Below are positions 23,201 to 31,181 of a DNA stretch of 64,000 nt, piece after piece. The position numbers and the translations under genes are program-made. Origin of the DNA: Haliclystus octoradiatus (taxonomy: Eukaryota > Cnidaria > Staurozoa > Stauromedusae > Haliclystidae); the NCBI GenBank assembly GCA_916610825.1, contig OU744446.1, positions 10,008,309-10,072,308 on the forward strand. The letters are read 5' to 3'. Position 1 is the stretch's first letter, and each line of letters opens with the position of its first letter. The notes under the pieces are model-generated. The model was not told the DNA's origin. It saw nothing but the letters and a program-made list of their open reading frames with translations, and searched no databases.

Positions 23201-24894
23201 CAACTCCGTTAATTATTTGCCACACCATTTGACAAAATTTTTGATATTGTCTATTGTTATCATGAAGAGGTCATCACCTTTCCAGCATTACGATAAAAAC
23301 ATGTTCGAAAACATGTGAGGGTAAGAACAGTTTATTTTAATTCAATTCAATTTAATTCAAATCATTCAAATTTGTGCTCTTAATTCTAAACCTAAACACA
23401 AATTGTTTTGGAATAATCAATAGTTTCATCATTGATTCAGTATTTGCATGAAATTCTATTTTTTCCAATGAAAAAGATGGCATTGAAAATTTGGAATATA
23501 TTGGCGCTCACGAAAAACAAAAACATGCGACTAAAAATTGATAATTGACATACCAATTAACACGATGAAATAATCAAACATATTTGAAGTGAATTCATTA
23601 CATTTATTTCACGGGGAAAACGCCATTCATGTAAACTTAATAATGAATAATTTCGTAAACCCGAACTACAATAGGGCTATTGTTTTTGAACGATTAATCG
23701 ATTCTGAATGGATTCTTGTCCTCGATTAATAGATTCTGAATCGATTCTTGTCCTCGATTAATAGATTATGAGAAAATCCGAATCGACCCACCCCTGACAC
23801 AAATTGTCTAGCATTTGAGTTGTGCTACCAACCAGGAAATAAAAATAATGATATCAGTGATGTTGTGACAGCTATATCTGTAAACAAATAAGGCTACACT
23901 ACGGCATACATTAAAAATTAATTAATTATACAAGTAAAAGCTTTCTACTTTTTAATTACCAGGTATGTTGAAAAAAACCAAAAGTCATGTAACTCGTACA
24001 AATCATATTCAAGAGATGTCCCAAGCTACCTCCACAACCGTCCAACCAAATTTGTGAAAAGAGCAATGTTAAAACTTGACTTGGCCAACAGGACACCAGC
24101 CAATCATGTTTGGGAACAAGAAAAAGGTGTGGCAAGAGTGAAGAGTTCCAGCAGATCAGAGGTCATACATGTTGTGCATATCAACCCCTCTGCTATGCCA
24201 AATTGCACATGCGAGGATTGGTGTAAATCGTTCTTGCCTTGTAGGCATATGTTCTGCGTTATCACCAAGTTGAATGGATATTCATTTTCCAGTTTCTGCA
24301 TTAAATACCGCCAGTCGCCATATTTCACACTTGATGAAAATGTGACATTACCCTATAGAAGAGTTTTAAAAGAACAATCTCCTTCGACAATAACAGTTCA
24401 GACAGACCTGCCAGACTTCATTGAAGTTGGTGGAGGTTGCGACTATGTTGGTTCTCCTGAAGAGTTAGCTCCTACTTTACCCTTGCTGGAAAAGGAGAAT
24501 ACCAGTACGGCTTTGGTTTGCAGAGATGTGCTGCATCAGATTAAAACGCTATCCTACATAGTTGATAATAATAAGGCCCTTGATAGTTGTAGAAAAAAGT
24601 TGAACGAAGCACTCTTCATATTAAAGCAAAATATTCCAACAGATCATGGCCTAATCATACAGAAAAGTAAAAAGAAGCGGGATAAACGACAAAGAAAAAA
24701 AGAGAAAAAGAATAAAGCTCAAGGAAAAGATGAAAAAGAAAAGAAAGAAACGTGTAGAAGTACAAAGCAGAGCCATCAAATTCAGCTTCCTGTGCCTCCA
24801 AAAAACAAGGCCATCAAAAGAAGATTTGGCGCAGCTTTTGAGAATAGGATTGAGGAGAGTAAGATGAAGATCTATTTGGAAACTGGGGAGCCAG
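20245..24894 (+). CDS. MULE transposase catalytic core and SWIM finger (exons 20245-21051, 21410-21585, 23963-24894)
   Basis: This is the part of the fusion gene that remains open from the ATG at 20245, just after the in-frame TAA. The first catalytic Asp is in LMDATYKT (codon 20575), the second in FMTDFDEKE (codon 20758), followed by the MULE-typical CDFH motif, and the Glu is in TNNGIERQN (codon 21473). The 23963 exon contains the SWIM zinc finger CTC...CRH (from codon 24204), which MULE transposases commonly carry after the catalytic core. A Lys/Arg-rich run around 24660-24750 could bind DNA or act as nuclear signal. The encoded function is cut-and-paste transposition of DNA bounded by the element's inverted repeats. 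If translation can start at 20245, the catalytic core is intact. Confidence 0.88.
21880..22850. mobile_element. Foldback element with about 300-bp imperfect inverted arms
   Basis: Left arm about 21880-22195 and right arm about 22515-22850 are imperfect reverse complements. Examples are aatgcctaaaattgtatgca on the left against tgcatacaattttaggcatt on the right, and gccttcttaaaa with gctacggta against taccgtagctc with ttttaagaaggc. The arms also contain repeated gagaat-ataaaatca modules. No coding capacity. It lies in the long MULE intron before the SWIM exon. Confidence 0.7.
22937..23796. mobile_element. Non-autonomous hAT element (860 bp, 8-bp target duplication)
   Basis: The ends read TAGGGGTGGGTC on the left and, inverted, CAGGGGTGGGTCGATTC on the right, the hAT terminal pattern. 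The 8-bp duplication ACACAAAT is present at 22929-22936 and 23797-23804. Near both ends are several ATCGATT/AATCGATT motifs. No transposase is visible, so it depends on a partner. It is nested in the same MULE intron as the foldback element. Confidence 0.85.
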
Positions 24895-25813
24895 GTATGA
24901 TTGATAACCCACACACGGTGCACGAAAAAAGTTTAGCTTTTCTGAATCCCTCCCCATTTCAACTGTATTTTTCTGGATTTGCTGAGGTTTGGTCCAAATC
25001 ATATACTAAAATCAGAAAAAAATCTATGTTGTATTTTCTCTTGACTCTGAAATATGACTATCTTATATGATGAAAACTTAAATGACATGCTGCTTGTAAA
25101 TATCGTCAGGTTACCGTACCATTATGGATTATGCAGATTCTTACTTAACTTACATTGACTTAAATTGTTAAATTCCGCAGACACCGCAGCTACAGCTACA
25201 AACATCAAAAGAGCAAAGAAGTCAAAGCAAAATCAAAATGGACAGGTAAAGAATGAACAAAGAAGTGATGAATTCTTATTTGGTAAAATCGTTTTTCTAT
25301 CGAAAAAGGATCAAATACCTGACAAAAACATGGATGCTGTGTGGTAACTCTTTTATAAAACAAAGCAACATTTTTGGTGGCAATATATTGATTTACTTGC
25401 TCTAATCTGATAATTTTCTCCCATATTCTGTCAAAATCTTCACAAGATACAGCTTGGTCAAATCAGAGTGCACCCTTCTGCTTCGAACGCCAAACTGCTG
25501 TTTTTTGCTATTTTTTCCCTGCGTTTGTTATTCTCCAGTAAAGCATTTTTGATACAAATAAGTTAACATTTATGGATTTTAGAAGCAGTAAGCTTCTCAA
25601 AATAAACCCAAGAAATTGTAGAATTATACTGTTTTCATTCGGTCCCATTAATTAACTGTTTTACTTTATATAATTAATGAAATCCATGCCTCTACATTTT
25701 TACAATCAAATCTAGACATAAATTATTTACATTTGTGACAATGGGAGATATTTCATGCAGTTCTAAGCTGCTGTCGGATTGTTTCTTTACAAAGGAACGG
25801 TGTTGTGAATTAA

Positions 25814-26594
25814 AAGGAGAATATTGACCGGGGAACGTTGCACGCGCAACTTGAATTCTTCATACCAAATTCAAGTACTCGTTTTGAAACAGAGCTGGCC
25901 TTGCCTTTATTCTATTGTTTTGAACGAAATAATCAAAAACACGAGACAGAAACAAATGTCGAAGCCGTGAACTTGTGACAATCATCAAAGAATCAATGTT
26001 TATAAACAATGATTCACTCCATGCATTAAACTCAGATTCGCACAGTTTTATTGAATTATCACATTAGTTTGCTTTTGGTATATTTATCCTTGGTTATATT
26101 TACTGAAGTTGCCTTGTTATTAGCTGGCAAGTTTTTATGGACCGATCTTTACATCAAAAACATGAATAAGAACGATAGTCGATACGCAAAAGACGTCAAG
26201 AAACACAAGGACTTGGCTTTATAACGAAAATCAAAATGTTAAACAAGGTTCTTGTTTAGTGTTACTTTTCGTTCAACATATCAATCGAACCGATCGAACT
26301 AATACCGCTTCTGCATATCATACTTTTATGGTTATTATACTGTTGATCACATAGTAAACAATTCATTCTAGTCCAGAACGTAATAAAATAATGAAACCAT
26401 GAAGTATGTAGCATAGCTACCAAATTGTGATTTTAATTTGTTCATTAGCCTACTTTACCATAAAATCAACATAAGGCCAGAATAATAAAAACGAAGCTCA
26501 CTCCCACGCACGGCAGCTTTTCTCAAAGCTTTATTTGAATTGATGACGTATGAATTGGTTTAGTGCGCAATGTTCCCCGGTGAGTATTCTCCAT
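25814..26594. mobile_element. Unclassified inverted-repeat element (781 bp, TTAA flanks) in MULE intron 8
   Basis: The left end AAGGAGAATATTGACCGGGG and the inverted right end ATGGAGAATACTCACCGGGG match apart from a few bases. TTAA stands on both sides (25810-25813 and 26595-26598). TTAA duplication is typical of piggyBac, but the CCC-starting ends of that family are absent, so the class is left open. No transposase seen. Confidence 0.6.
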
Positions 26595-26917
26595 TTAACT
26601 GTCAACTAAATGTGTAACAAATTGTTTCCATTTTTGTTTGTTGAATTATTTGGTTTTGATAATTTTTATTCTGCAAAATCATATAAATTTTAAATTTCCT
26701 TTGTTTTGGCTGTGTGATCAAAACAAGGCTGTTAGCCAATCAAATTGCTGGAACACCAATTGGAGGTTTATGATTCAAATCTTAAATTGGTTTTGAGATT
26801 ATTTTGAAAAGAAAAAGTGATGAAATTTAACCTTAATAAGTTGACAGTTGTGCCTGCAGTAATTCTATTGTTCTCAAAGTGTGATTACAACTGGCGGTTG
26901 TCCCCTCTGTAAAACAG

Positions 26918-27015
26918 TCCAGAGTTCATGAACACTTCATGAACGTTAAATGGACCAATTTTAAAGGACTTTATCAAATTTATTAACAGTTCATGAACAG
27001 TCCATTGCATTTTTA
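26918..27015. repeat. Fragment related to the GTTCATGAAC-rich MITE
   Basis: Contains gttcatgaacacttcatgaacgttaaatgg and acagttcatgaacagtcc, like the core of the element at 8475. The CCCCTGCG ends are missing. Confidence 0.45.
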
Positions 27016-27140
27016 GCTGTGGTAATGAACCACTTAGATGCTGCAAAAGAATTAAATAGCTGCAATTAATTAATTGCAGCAACAGTGAAAGGAGTTCCTA
27101 GCTGTGGAAATCATTATTTCTCATTTTATTTCTTCTGTAG

Positions 27141-27851
27141 GAATCTATCCAATGTAAATTTGTACAAAGAGAACCTGATATGGTTAATTTTTCAGTATTG
27201 GATGATGATTTTAATATACCATCATCAATTTCAACAACTGATGTCATCGATATTTTATCTGATGATGAAGATCATGACTGTTTTGTAATGAAGTCAATAT
27301 ATTGGAAAAAAATTGGAAATGTTGAGCTTGCAGAAAAGGAAAGAGAAATTCTACTGTCAAATGATCTCTGGTTGAATGATAGCATAATAAATGCAGGGCA
27401 AACATTATTGAAGAAACAATTCCCTGACATATCTGGATTTTTTGACACTTTATTAATAAATAACAAATTTGTTCCCCCAACTGCAAAAGGCCAAAAATTG
27501 GTGCAAATAGTAAATGTCGACAGCAGTCATTGGATAACTATTTCAAGCACTAAAAGGGACAGCGTGGTAGTGTATGACAGCAGCAATCTGAGTTATCTTA
27601 CAACAGAGTTAAAAAAAATAATTGCAAACATAAAGCTCATTAGTGAGCAGTGTATGGTGGTCAAAGTTGGTGACGTGCACCAGCAGGCCGATAATCATAG
27701 TTGCGGACTATTTGCAATGGCATTTGCCACAGCAATTTGCTATGGCATAGAAGCTAGGTCATTGCAGTTCGCCAAGCCTACCACTTTACGCAGACATTTT
27801 TTAAAATGTCTACAGGATGAAAAAATGGACTTGTTCCCAACAGTTGGATAA
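27141..27851 (+). CDS. Ulp1/SENP-like C48 cysteine protease domain of the MULE fusion
   Basis: Last exon of the fusion model, entered in phase after the small 25181-25245 exon. An acidic N-terminal stretch is followed by an Ulp1-type domain: WLNDSIINA at its start, the catalytic His in DSSHWITIS, the Asp in VVVYDSS, a Gln in VHQQADNHS and the nucleophile in SCGLFAM. The triad H1014-D1030-C1072 (model numbering) is complete. C48 enzymes cleave SUMO or related modifiers. Several MULE and other transposon lineages carry such domains, with unknown benefit to the element. If the exon junctions are wrong it could be a separate gene starting at the ATG at 27180. Confidence 0.88.
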   Translation, partial: ESIQCKFVQREPDMVNFSVLDDDFNIPSSISTTDVIDILSDDEDHDCFVMKSIYWKKIGNVELAEKEREILLSNDLWLNDSIINAGQTLLKKQFPDISGFFDTLLINNKFVPPTAKGQKLVQIVNVDSSHWITISSTKRDSVVVYDSSNLSYLTTELKKIIANIKLISEQCMVVKVGDVHQQADNHSCGLFAMAFATAICYGIEARSLQFAKPTTLRRHFLKCLQDEKMDLFPTVG

Positions 27852-27853
27852 GA

Positions 27854-28084
27854 CAATTTCATCTGTCTAGACTACTAGTTTTTACCGTCCATTGCCTGTG
27901 TAGAATGCCGAAAGGAAAAGACAAAGATATGCTGTGCTGCACAATGTGTGGAGAAATTTATCATCATGCATGCCAAGTTAAAGCAGATGATCAATGGTTC
28001 AAGGATGAATTTTGGTATTGTGAGGAATGCTGTCATTTACTAGATAAGAACCAAGAACGTTATAATATTGTTAGCTTAGCATAG
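27854..28084 (+). CDS. PHD finger downstream of the Ulp1 domain, in another frame
   Basis: This 76-codon frame shows a C4HC3 PHD pattern: CLC at the start, CCTMC, then HHAC, then WYCEEC, ending at TAG 28082-28084. PHD fingers usually read histone H3 tails. The frame overlaps the TAA that ends the protease frame and differs from it by one base, and no splice donor is obvious between them. The simplest reading is a C-terminal PHD finger of the same protein, separated by a one-base indel in this copy. The first internal ATG (27905) lies after the first two Cys, so separate translation would give a broken finger. Confidence 0.7.
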   Translation, partial: QFHLSRLLVFTVHCLCRMPKGKDKDMLCCTMCGEIYHHACQVKADDQWFKDEFWYCEECCHLLDKNQERYNIVSLA

Positions 28085-28798
28085 TAATACTCATACACAG
28101 TCGTCAACACAAAATGTGAATAAAATGTGATGTTGGATGTGCTATCATATAATGTCGGTGCAGTTCACTAGGGCCAGTCCAAGCTCATCATCATGATCCA
28201 TTATCCATTATTTAGTTCTTTTTCTTACTTGTTTAATGTATACATCATCTATCTATTGTAATATGTCTATCAATCTTTCGATATTGAAATCTTGCTGATC
28301 AACAGAAATTGCACAGCACCTAGAACATAACGCTATAGGCGCAAACCTTGTGATTTTATTATTGTGATTTTATTATTATTATTATTATTATCAAAAATTG
28401 AGTTATGTTACACCTTGTTACATGTTAATTTTTTCAAATGTCTTGCCTTACCACAAGCAGAGATCATAACAACGAGGTGAACCACCGTCTGTCTTTTGAT
28501 GTACGTTAGTCTTTGATATGTTAGTCTGCCATTCAGCTGATAACAGACACAACGACCAACGAGCAAATAATAAATATAACATCAACATCACTGGAATTCG
28601 ACGATGAGAACTCACATATCCACATAAAATATATTGCATGACGATTGTCGAAAGCTTTTATGTTCAACATCATCACTTTCCGACAAGACCGCCATTTTTT
28701 CTGGCCATAAGAATTAAGAAATCTCTAAGTCAAGTCAAATTTGAAATTCAAATCAAAACGAAGTAAAGTGCGAGATATTAACAGATGTGGCCAAAGTT
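28085..28798 (+). other. MULE 3' UTR and subterminal region
   Basis: An AATAAA at about 28119-28124 is the likely polyadenylation signal of the MULE gene. A TTA microsatellite follows at 28363-28391. The rest up to the right inverted repeat has no coding or repeat signal I can support. Confidence 0.5.
28363..28391. repeat. (TTA)n microsatellite
   Basis: Short run of TTA/ATT units inside the MULE 3' region. Confidence 0.8.
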
Positions 28799-28861
28799 AT
28801 CAGACGGGACAGGGTTCTACTGCGCAGGACGCCCTGCAGCCTGTTGAATATTCTGCTTACC
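28799..28861. repeat. MULE right terminal inverted repeat
   Basis: Reverse-complement partner of 16037-16099, ending in GAATATTCTGCTTACC directly before the target duplication. Confidence 0.92.
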
Positions 28862-28870
28862 AGCCCGAGT
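28862..28870. repeat. Right 9-bp target site duplication of the MULE
   Basis: Exact AGCCCGAGT copy of 16028-16036. Confidence 0.93.
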
Positions 28871-28980
28871 GCAGCGACTCTCAGTTTCATGGAGCGGAAC
28901 ACGGGATAGAGGCTCTTGCCTATAGATTTGTTTCTCCTACGAGTTTAATGCAATTAATTTGAGCTTTATGTGGTTACAAT

Positions 28981-29119
28981 TTCGCAAATCTGCAGTATAA
29001 AATAGTCCCACAGAAATAATCAACCAATGGGCCATTTTAACTATCAATCGAACTGTCCCTACGGTTGGTTGGTTTTTTCTATGAGACTATACTACTACAC
29101 AGATTGTAGATTTGCGAGA
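28981..29119. repeat. Short palindromic element (about 139 bp)
   Basis: Left ttcgcaaatctgca...tagtcccacagaaa...caaccaa is mirrored on the right by ttggttgg...tttctatgagacta...tgtagatttgcga. The imperfect arms are about 60 bp each around a short loop. No target duplication is obvious. It lies between the MULE and the array. Confidence 0.55.
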
Positions 29120-29289
29120 TTCCAGTGTGAGGTTTCCAAACAGCATCAGCTTTAAACAATAATTGTTGTGCTCAACGTAATTAAATATCTCTTGAGGGTG
29201 ATCTTTTGTTTCTCAAACTGTATTTAGATCTCTTTGGATATAATTGAAAGCTATTTCGAAAAAATTTTTCGCTGCTCTGTTGTAGTTGT

Positions 29290-29889
29290 CTGGCAGGACT
29301 TCAATCTCTTACACGGCGATTTTGATAATTCTACATCGATGGGCATGGGCAGGCATAGATGTAAAATAATTCTGGCCTGAGAATGGCTTCAGCGCAAATC
29401 CGAAACAGTGCGAATAAAAACATAAATTTACTTGCATTAATTACGAAATTCCAAATAAGATCAACGTTTCATATTTTCAATAAAACCATACTTCCAGTTC
29501 TTATAAATTGGACTTCAATGTCTTACATGGGATGAAAATTCTTCTTTGAATAGGGGGGCCCAGTCACATAAGTGATTTTCAGTGGGGCCCTATGATAATG
29601 GAATAGTAGGAATACATAATGTGAATATGGGGAATATAGCTGCAACTGATACTAAAACACTGTAGGAATAAAACATAACTAAATTATATTAACTACCGGT
29701 ACATAATATTAAATTATTATCTGGCAAAATTCATTATAGCAATTTTAAAGTTTTTTAGTGACAATGATAGGATATCTTCGGGAATGCAGTTGGCCACTCC
29801 TTGAGATGGATTTCATAAATGCTGCTTTTTCCAGATATTCTAACACTTCGTTGATAGAAATTGTTTTTTGATCGTGTTTCATGCGCAAC
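29290..29889 (+). repeat. Decayed edge of the tandem array
   Basis: 29290-29540 is a diverged match to the 3' spacer of the array unit. It shows the same order of ggacttcaatctcttac, gataattct, agaatggcttca, aatttacttgcat-aattacgaaat and ccagttcttataaattgg as in 31840-32270. From about 29540 to 29889 I see no clear match. The unit match resumes near 29890 with several substitutions. Confidence 0.6.
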
Positions 29890-30031
29890 CACAGACGTAT
29901 ACAAAAGTGATTAATCACTTTGTCGTTATGATAAGTAAATAGATAAAAGATGATCAAAAGTTTTCATAACCAAAATGTCCAAAGAACACCATTCCTTTCC
30001 TGCCCATATTAATTCTTCCATTTGAGAAGCG

Positions 30032-30382
30032 CCAATAAGCAATTAGCGTCACTATTCATAGTAACCTTTAAAGACATTGAAGTGCGTATATTTATTTAAA
30101 AAGCGAATAAAAGTAACAATTAATGTTCGCTAAATATTGTGCCGTTGACCAATTATTACTACGTTGAAGCTTCTCAATCTCGAATAGCGTAAAAGTTTTT
30201 ATGACGACGACTGATGACGAAGAATCTTTTGCTGGAATACCAAAGATCACAAACTTGGATTTCTCAGAGAAGATGATAATTATCATTGTGACGCATTTCA
30301 TTGTTATCACGTGGTATATTTCCAGGCCACTTGAATAAGAATCTGTTGCTATGTTACTCAATTACTCTCAATCGTTTTCATG
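30032..30382 (+). promoter_or_regulatory. Conserved upstream region and putative non-coding first exon of the array gene (unit 1)
   Basis: In order: CCAAT (30032-30036), the 14-bp perfect palindrome ATGATAATTATCAT (30273-30286), TGACGCA (30289-30295, TGACGCAAT in inner units, like a CREB/ATF-C/EBP composite) and CACGTG (30308-30313) followed by gtatattt. A strong donor, CATG|GTGAGT, follows at 30382/30383. A matching acceptor (ttacctcag, about 30485) lies before the start codon, which suggests a spliced 5' UTR. All elements recur in every unit. Motif roles are inferred. Confidence 0.45.
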
Positions 30383-30542
30383 GTGAGTAGAAGTATGTAA
30401 ATGTTAACAGTTTTGTCTTCTATTTTATTAGTTGTAACCATAAAATTGGAACCTCAATTGTAATGAGTGATACTTTGTTACCTCAGATTGAAATCCATGA
30501 GGTTTTCAGAATTTAATTGGAGTAGATTAGTTATATTCGATT

Positions 30543-31181
30543 ATGGCAGTCATAAAAGTTGTACGAAAAGCAATGGCTGATATTCAGGTAAATAATTGAT
30601 AAGCAAACTGACAAATTCCACACTATCAATTGTGCAAAATCCTGTATTGCTTATGTAATGATGAAGGATACTAACATTGACATACCATGTGTAAATTTGC
30701 AGCGAGAAATTAAGGAGCGGTCGATTGGCGAAAGGCCAAAACGCCGTTGGAGAATGTCCTTGCAGCAAAGTTATCTAGTAAAGGTTGTCCCAGTCCCAGC
30801 TGCCCCGTTTGATAATGTATCTGCAATGTAAGCTTGACAACATATACATGTTCTAATTCATAGGCATAAATTAATTCAAAAAGATATTAAATGTTCATTT
30901 GATCGTATAGGTCAGAAATCAACCGTAGTCGCAAGAGGAAAAGAGAAATAATAGACAATAGCAACGACGACAATGACGATGAGCAATGCTCCCCTCCTGC
31001 AAGAAAAAGAAGGAAAGTATTTATAGAAAATATTAATGAAAGTACAATTAAAACTGAAAATAATAGTGAAGATAATAATGAACTAAACATCGCTATAGAT
31101 AAATTGATTGCTAACATGAGATTTGCATCAGATGCAGATCAAAAATTAAGTGAATGGGCAAACGAAATAATGAACATATAA
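30543..31181 (+). CDS. Array gene, copy 1: unknown 146-aa charged, probably nuclear protein
   Basis: Exons 30543-30587, 30703-30827 and 30911-31181 have consensus GT-AG borders and join to 147 codons including TAA. The first exon begins ATGGCAGTCATAAAAG. Exon 2 encodes a basic stretch (ERPKRRWRMSLQQSYLVK) and a Pro/Val segment (VVPVPAAP). Exon 3 encodes RSRKRKRE, an Asp/Asn/Glu run, a second basic cluster (PPARKRRKV), an acidic Asn-rich part, and a predicted helix ending EWANEIMNI. The two basic clusters resemble nuclear localisation signals. No signal peptide, membrane span or known catalytic motif is visible, and I do not recognise the family. AATAAA follows at 31337-31342. The gene model rests on the three frames staying open in all copies. 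This copy has REIID and RKVF in exon 3, a state shared with the last copy. Confidence 0.8.

Larger units (their letters stand above)
16611..27851 (+). pseudogene. MULE transposase-SWIM-Ulp1 protease fusion gene, interrupted by one in-frame stop
   Basis: Nine exons with GT-AG borders join in phase: 16611-16818, 18058-18182, 18775-18885, 19038-19178, 20158-21051, 21410-21585, 23963-24894, 25181-25245, 27141-27851. The total is 3,363 nt, exactly 1,120 codons plus stop. Domains in order: an N-terminal zinc fold with candidate ligands C98, C132, H189 and H191 (FLYWCH/WRKY-GCM1-like pattern); a DDE core with D335, D396 and E515; a SWIM finger C633, C635, C645, H647; a Lys-rich linker; and a C48 protease with H1014, D1030 and C1072. 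The only break is TAA at 20233-20235 (residue 221), four codons before an in-frame ATG at 20245. It is either a nonsense mutation or a natural split into two proteins. Exon phases agreeing across nine exons strongly support the model. Confidence 0.8.
16037..28861 (+). mobile_element. Complete Mutator-like (MULE) DNA transposon, 12,825 bp
   Basis: Bounded by 63-bp terminal inverted repeats (16037-16099 and 28799-28861). These start GGTAAGCAGAATATTCAACA and differ at about four positions, and a perfect 9-bp duplication flanks them. The interior encodes, on the + strand, a multi-exon MULE transposase with SWIM finger joined in phase to an Ulp1-type protease, followed by a PHD finger. The long introns hold nested elements of other superfamilies (16985-17615, 21880-22850, 22937-23796, 25814-26594). 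Intact ends and duplication argue for a fairly recent insertion, although one in-frame stop and one frame change suggest that the encoded protein is damaged. MULEs of this length with spliced fusion genes are uncommon. Confidence 0.93.

Noticed and set aside
30092-30361. 89-codon minus-strand open frame repeated in nearly every array unit
   Set aside because: It lies in the upstream regulatory block of the + strand gene, its copies are kept only because the whole unit is homogenised, and it is frameshifted and truncated in the last unit.
30320-30520. Array as spliced-leader RNA genes (donor CATG|GTGAGT and a later AATTTTG Sm-like motif)
   Set aside because: The donor and the Sm-like motif are about 125 bp apart and no compact snRNA fold is evident; a spliced protein gene explains the signals better.
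30550-31117. 72- and 76-codon minus-strand frames in each unit
   Set aside because: They are exact shadows of exons 1-2 and exon 3 of the + strand gene, which has consensus splice sites.
30543-31181. Array protein as an IER/SERTA-type immediate-early protein
   Set aside because: A basic stretch before SLQQSYLVK and a later basic cluster faintly recall these families, but the resemblance is too short and lacks the other conserved residues.
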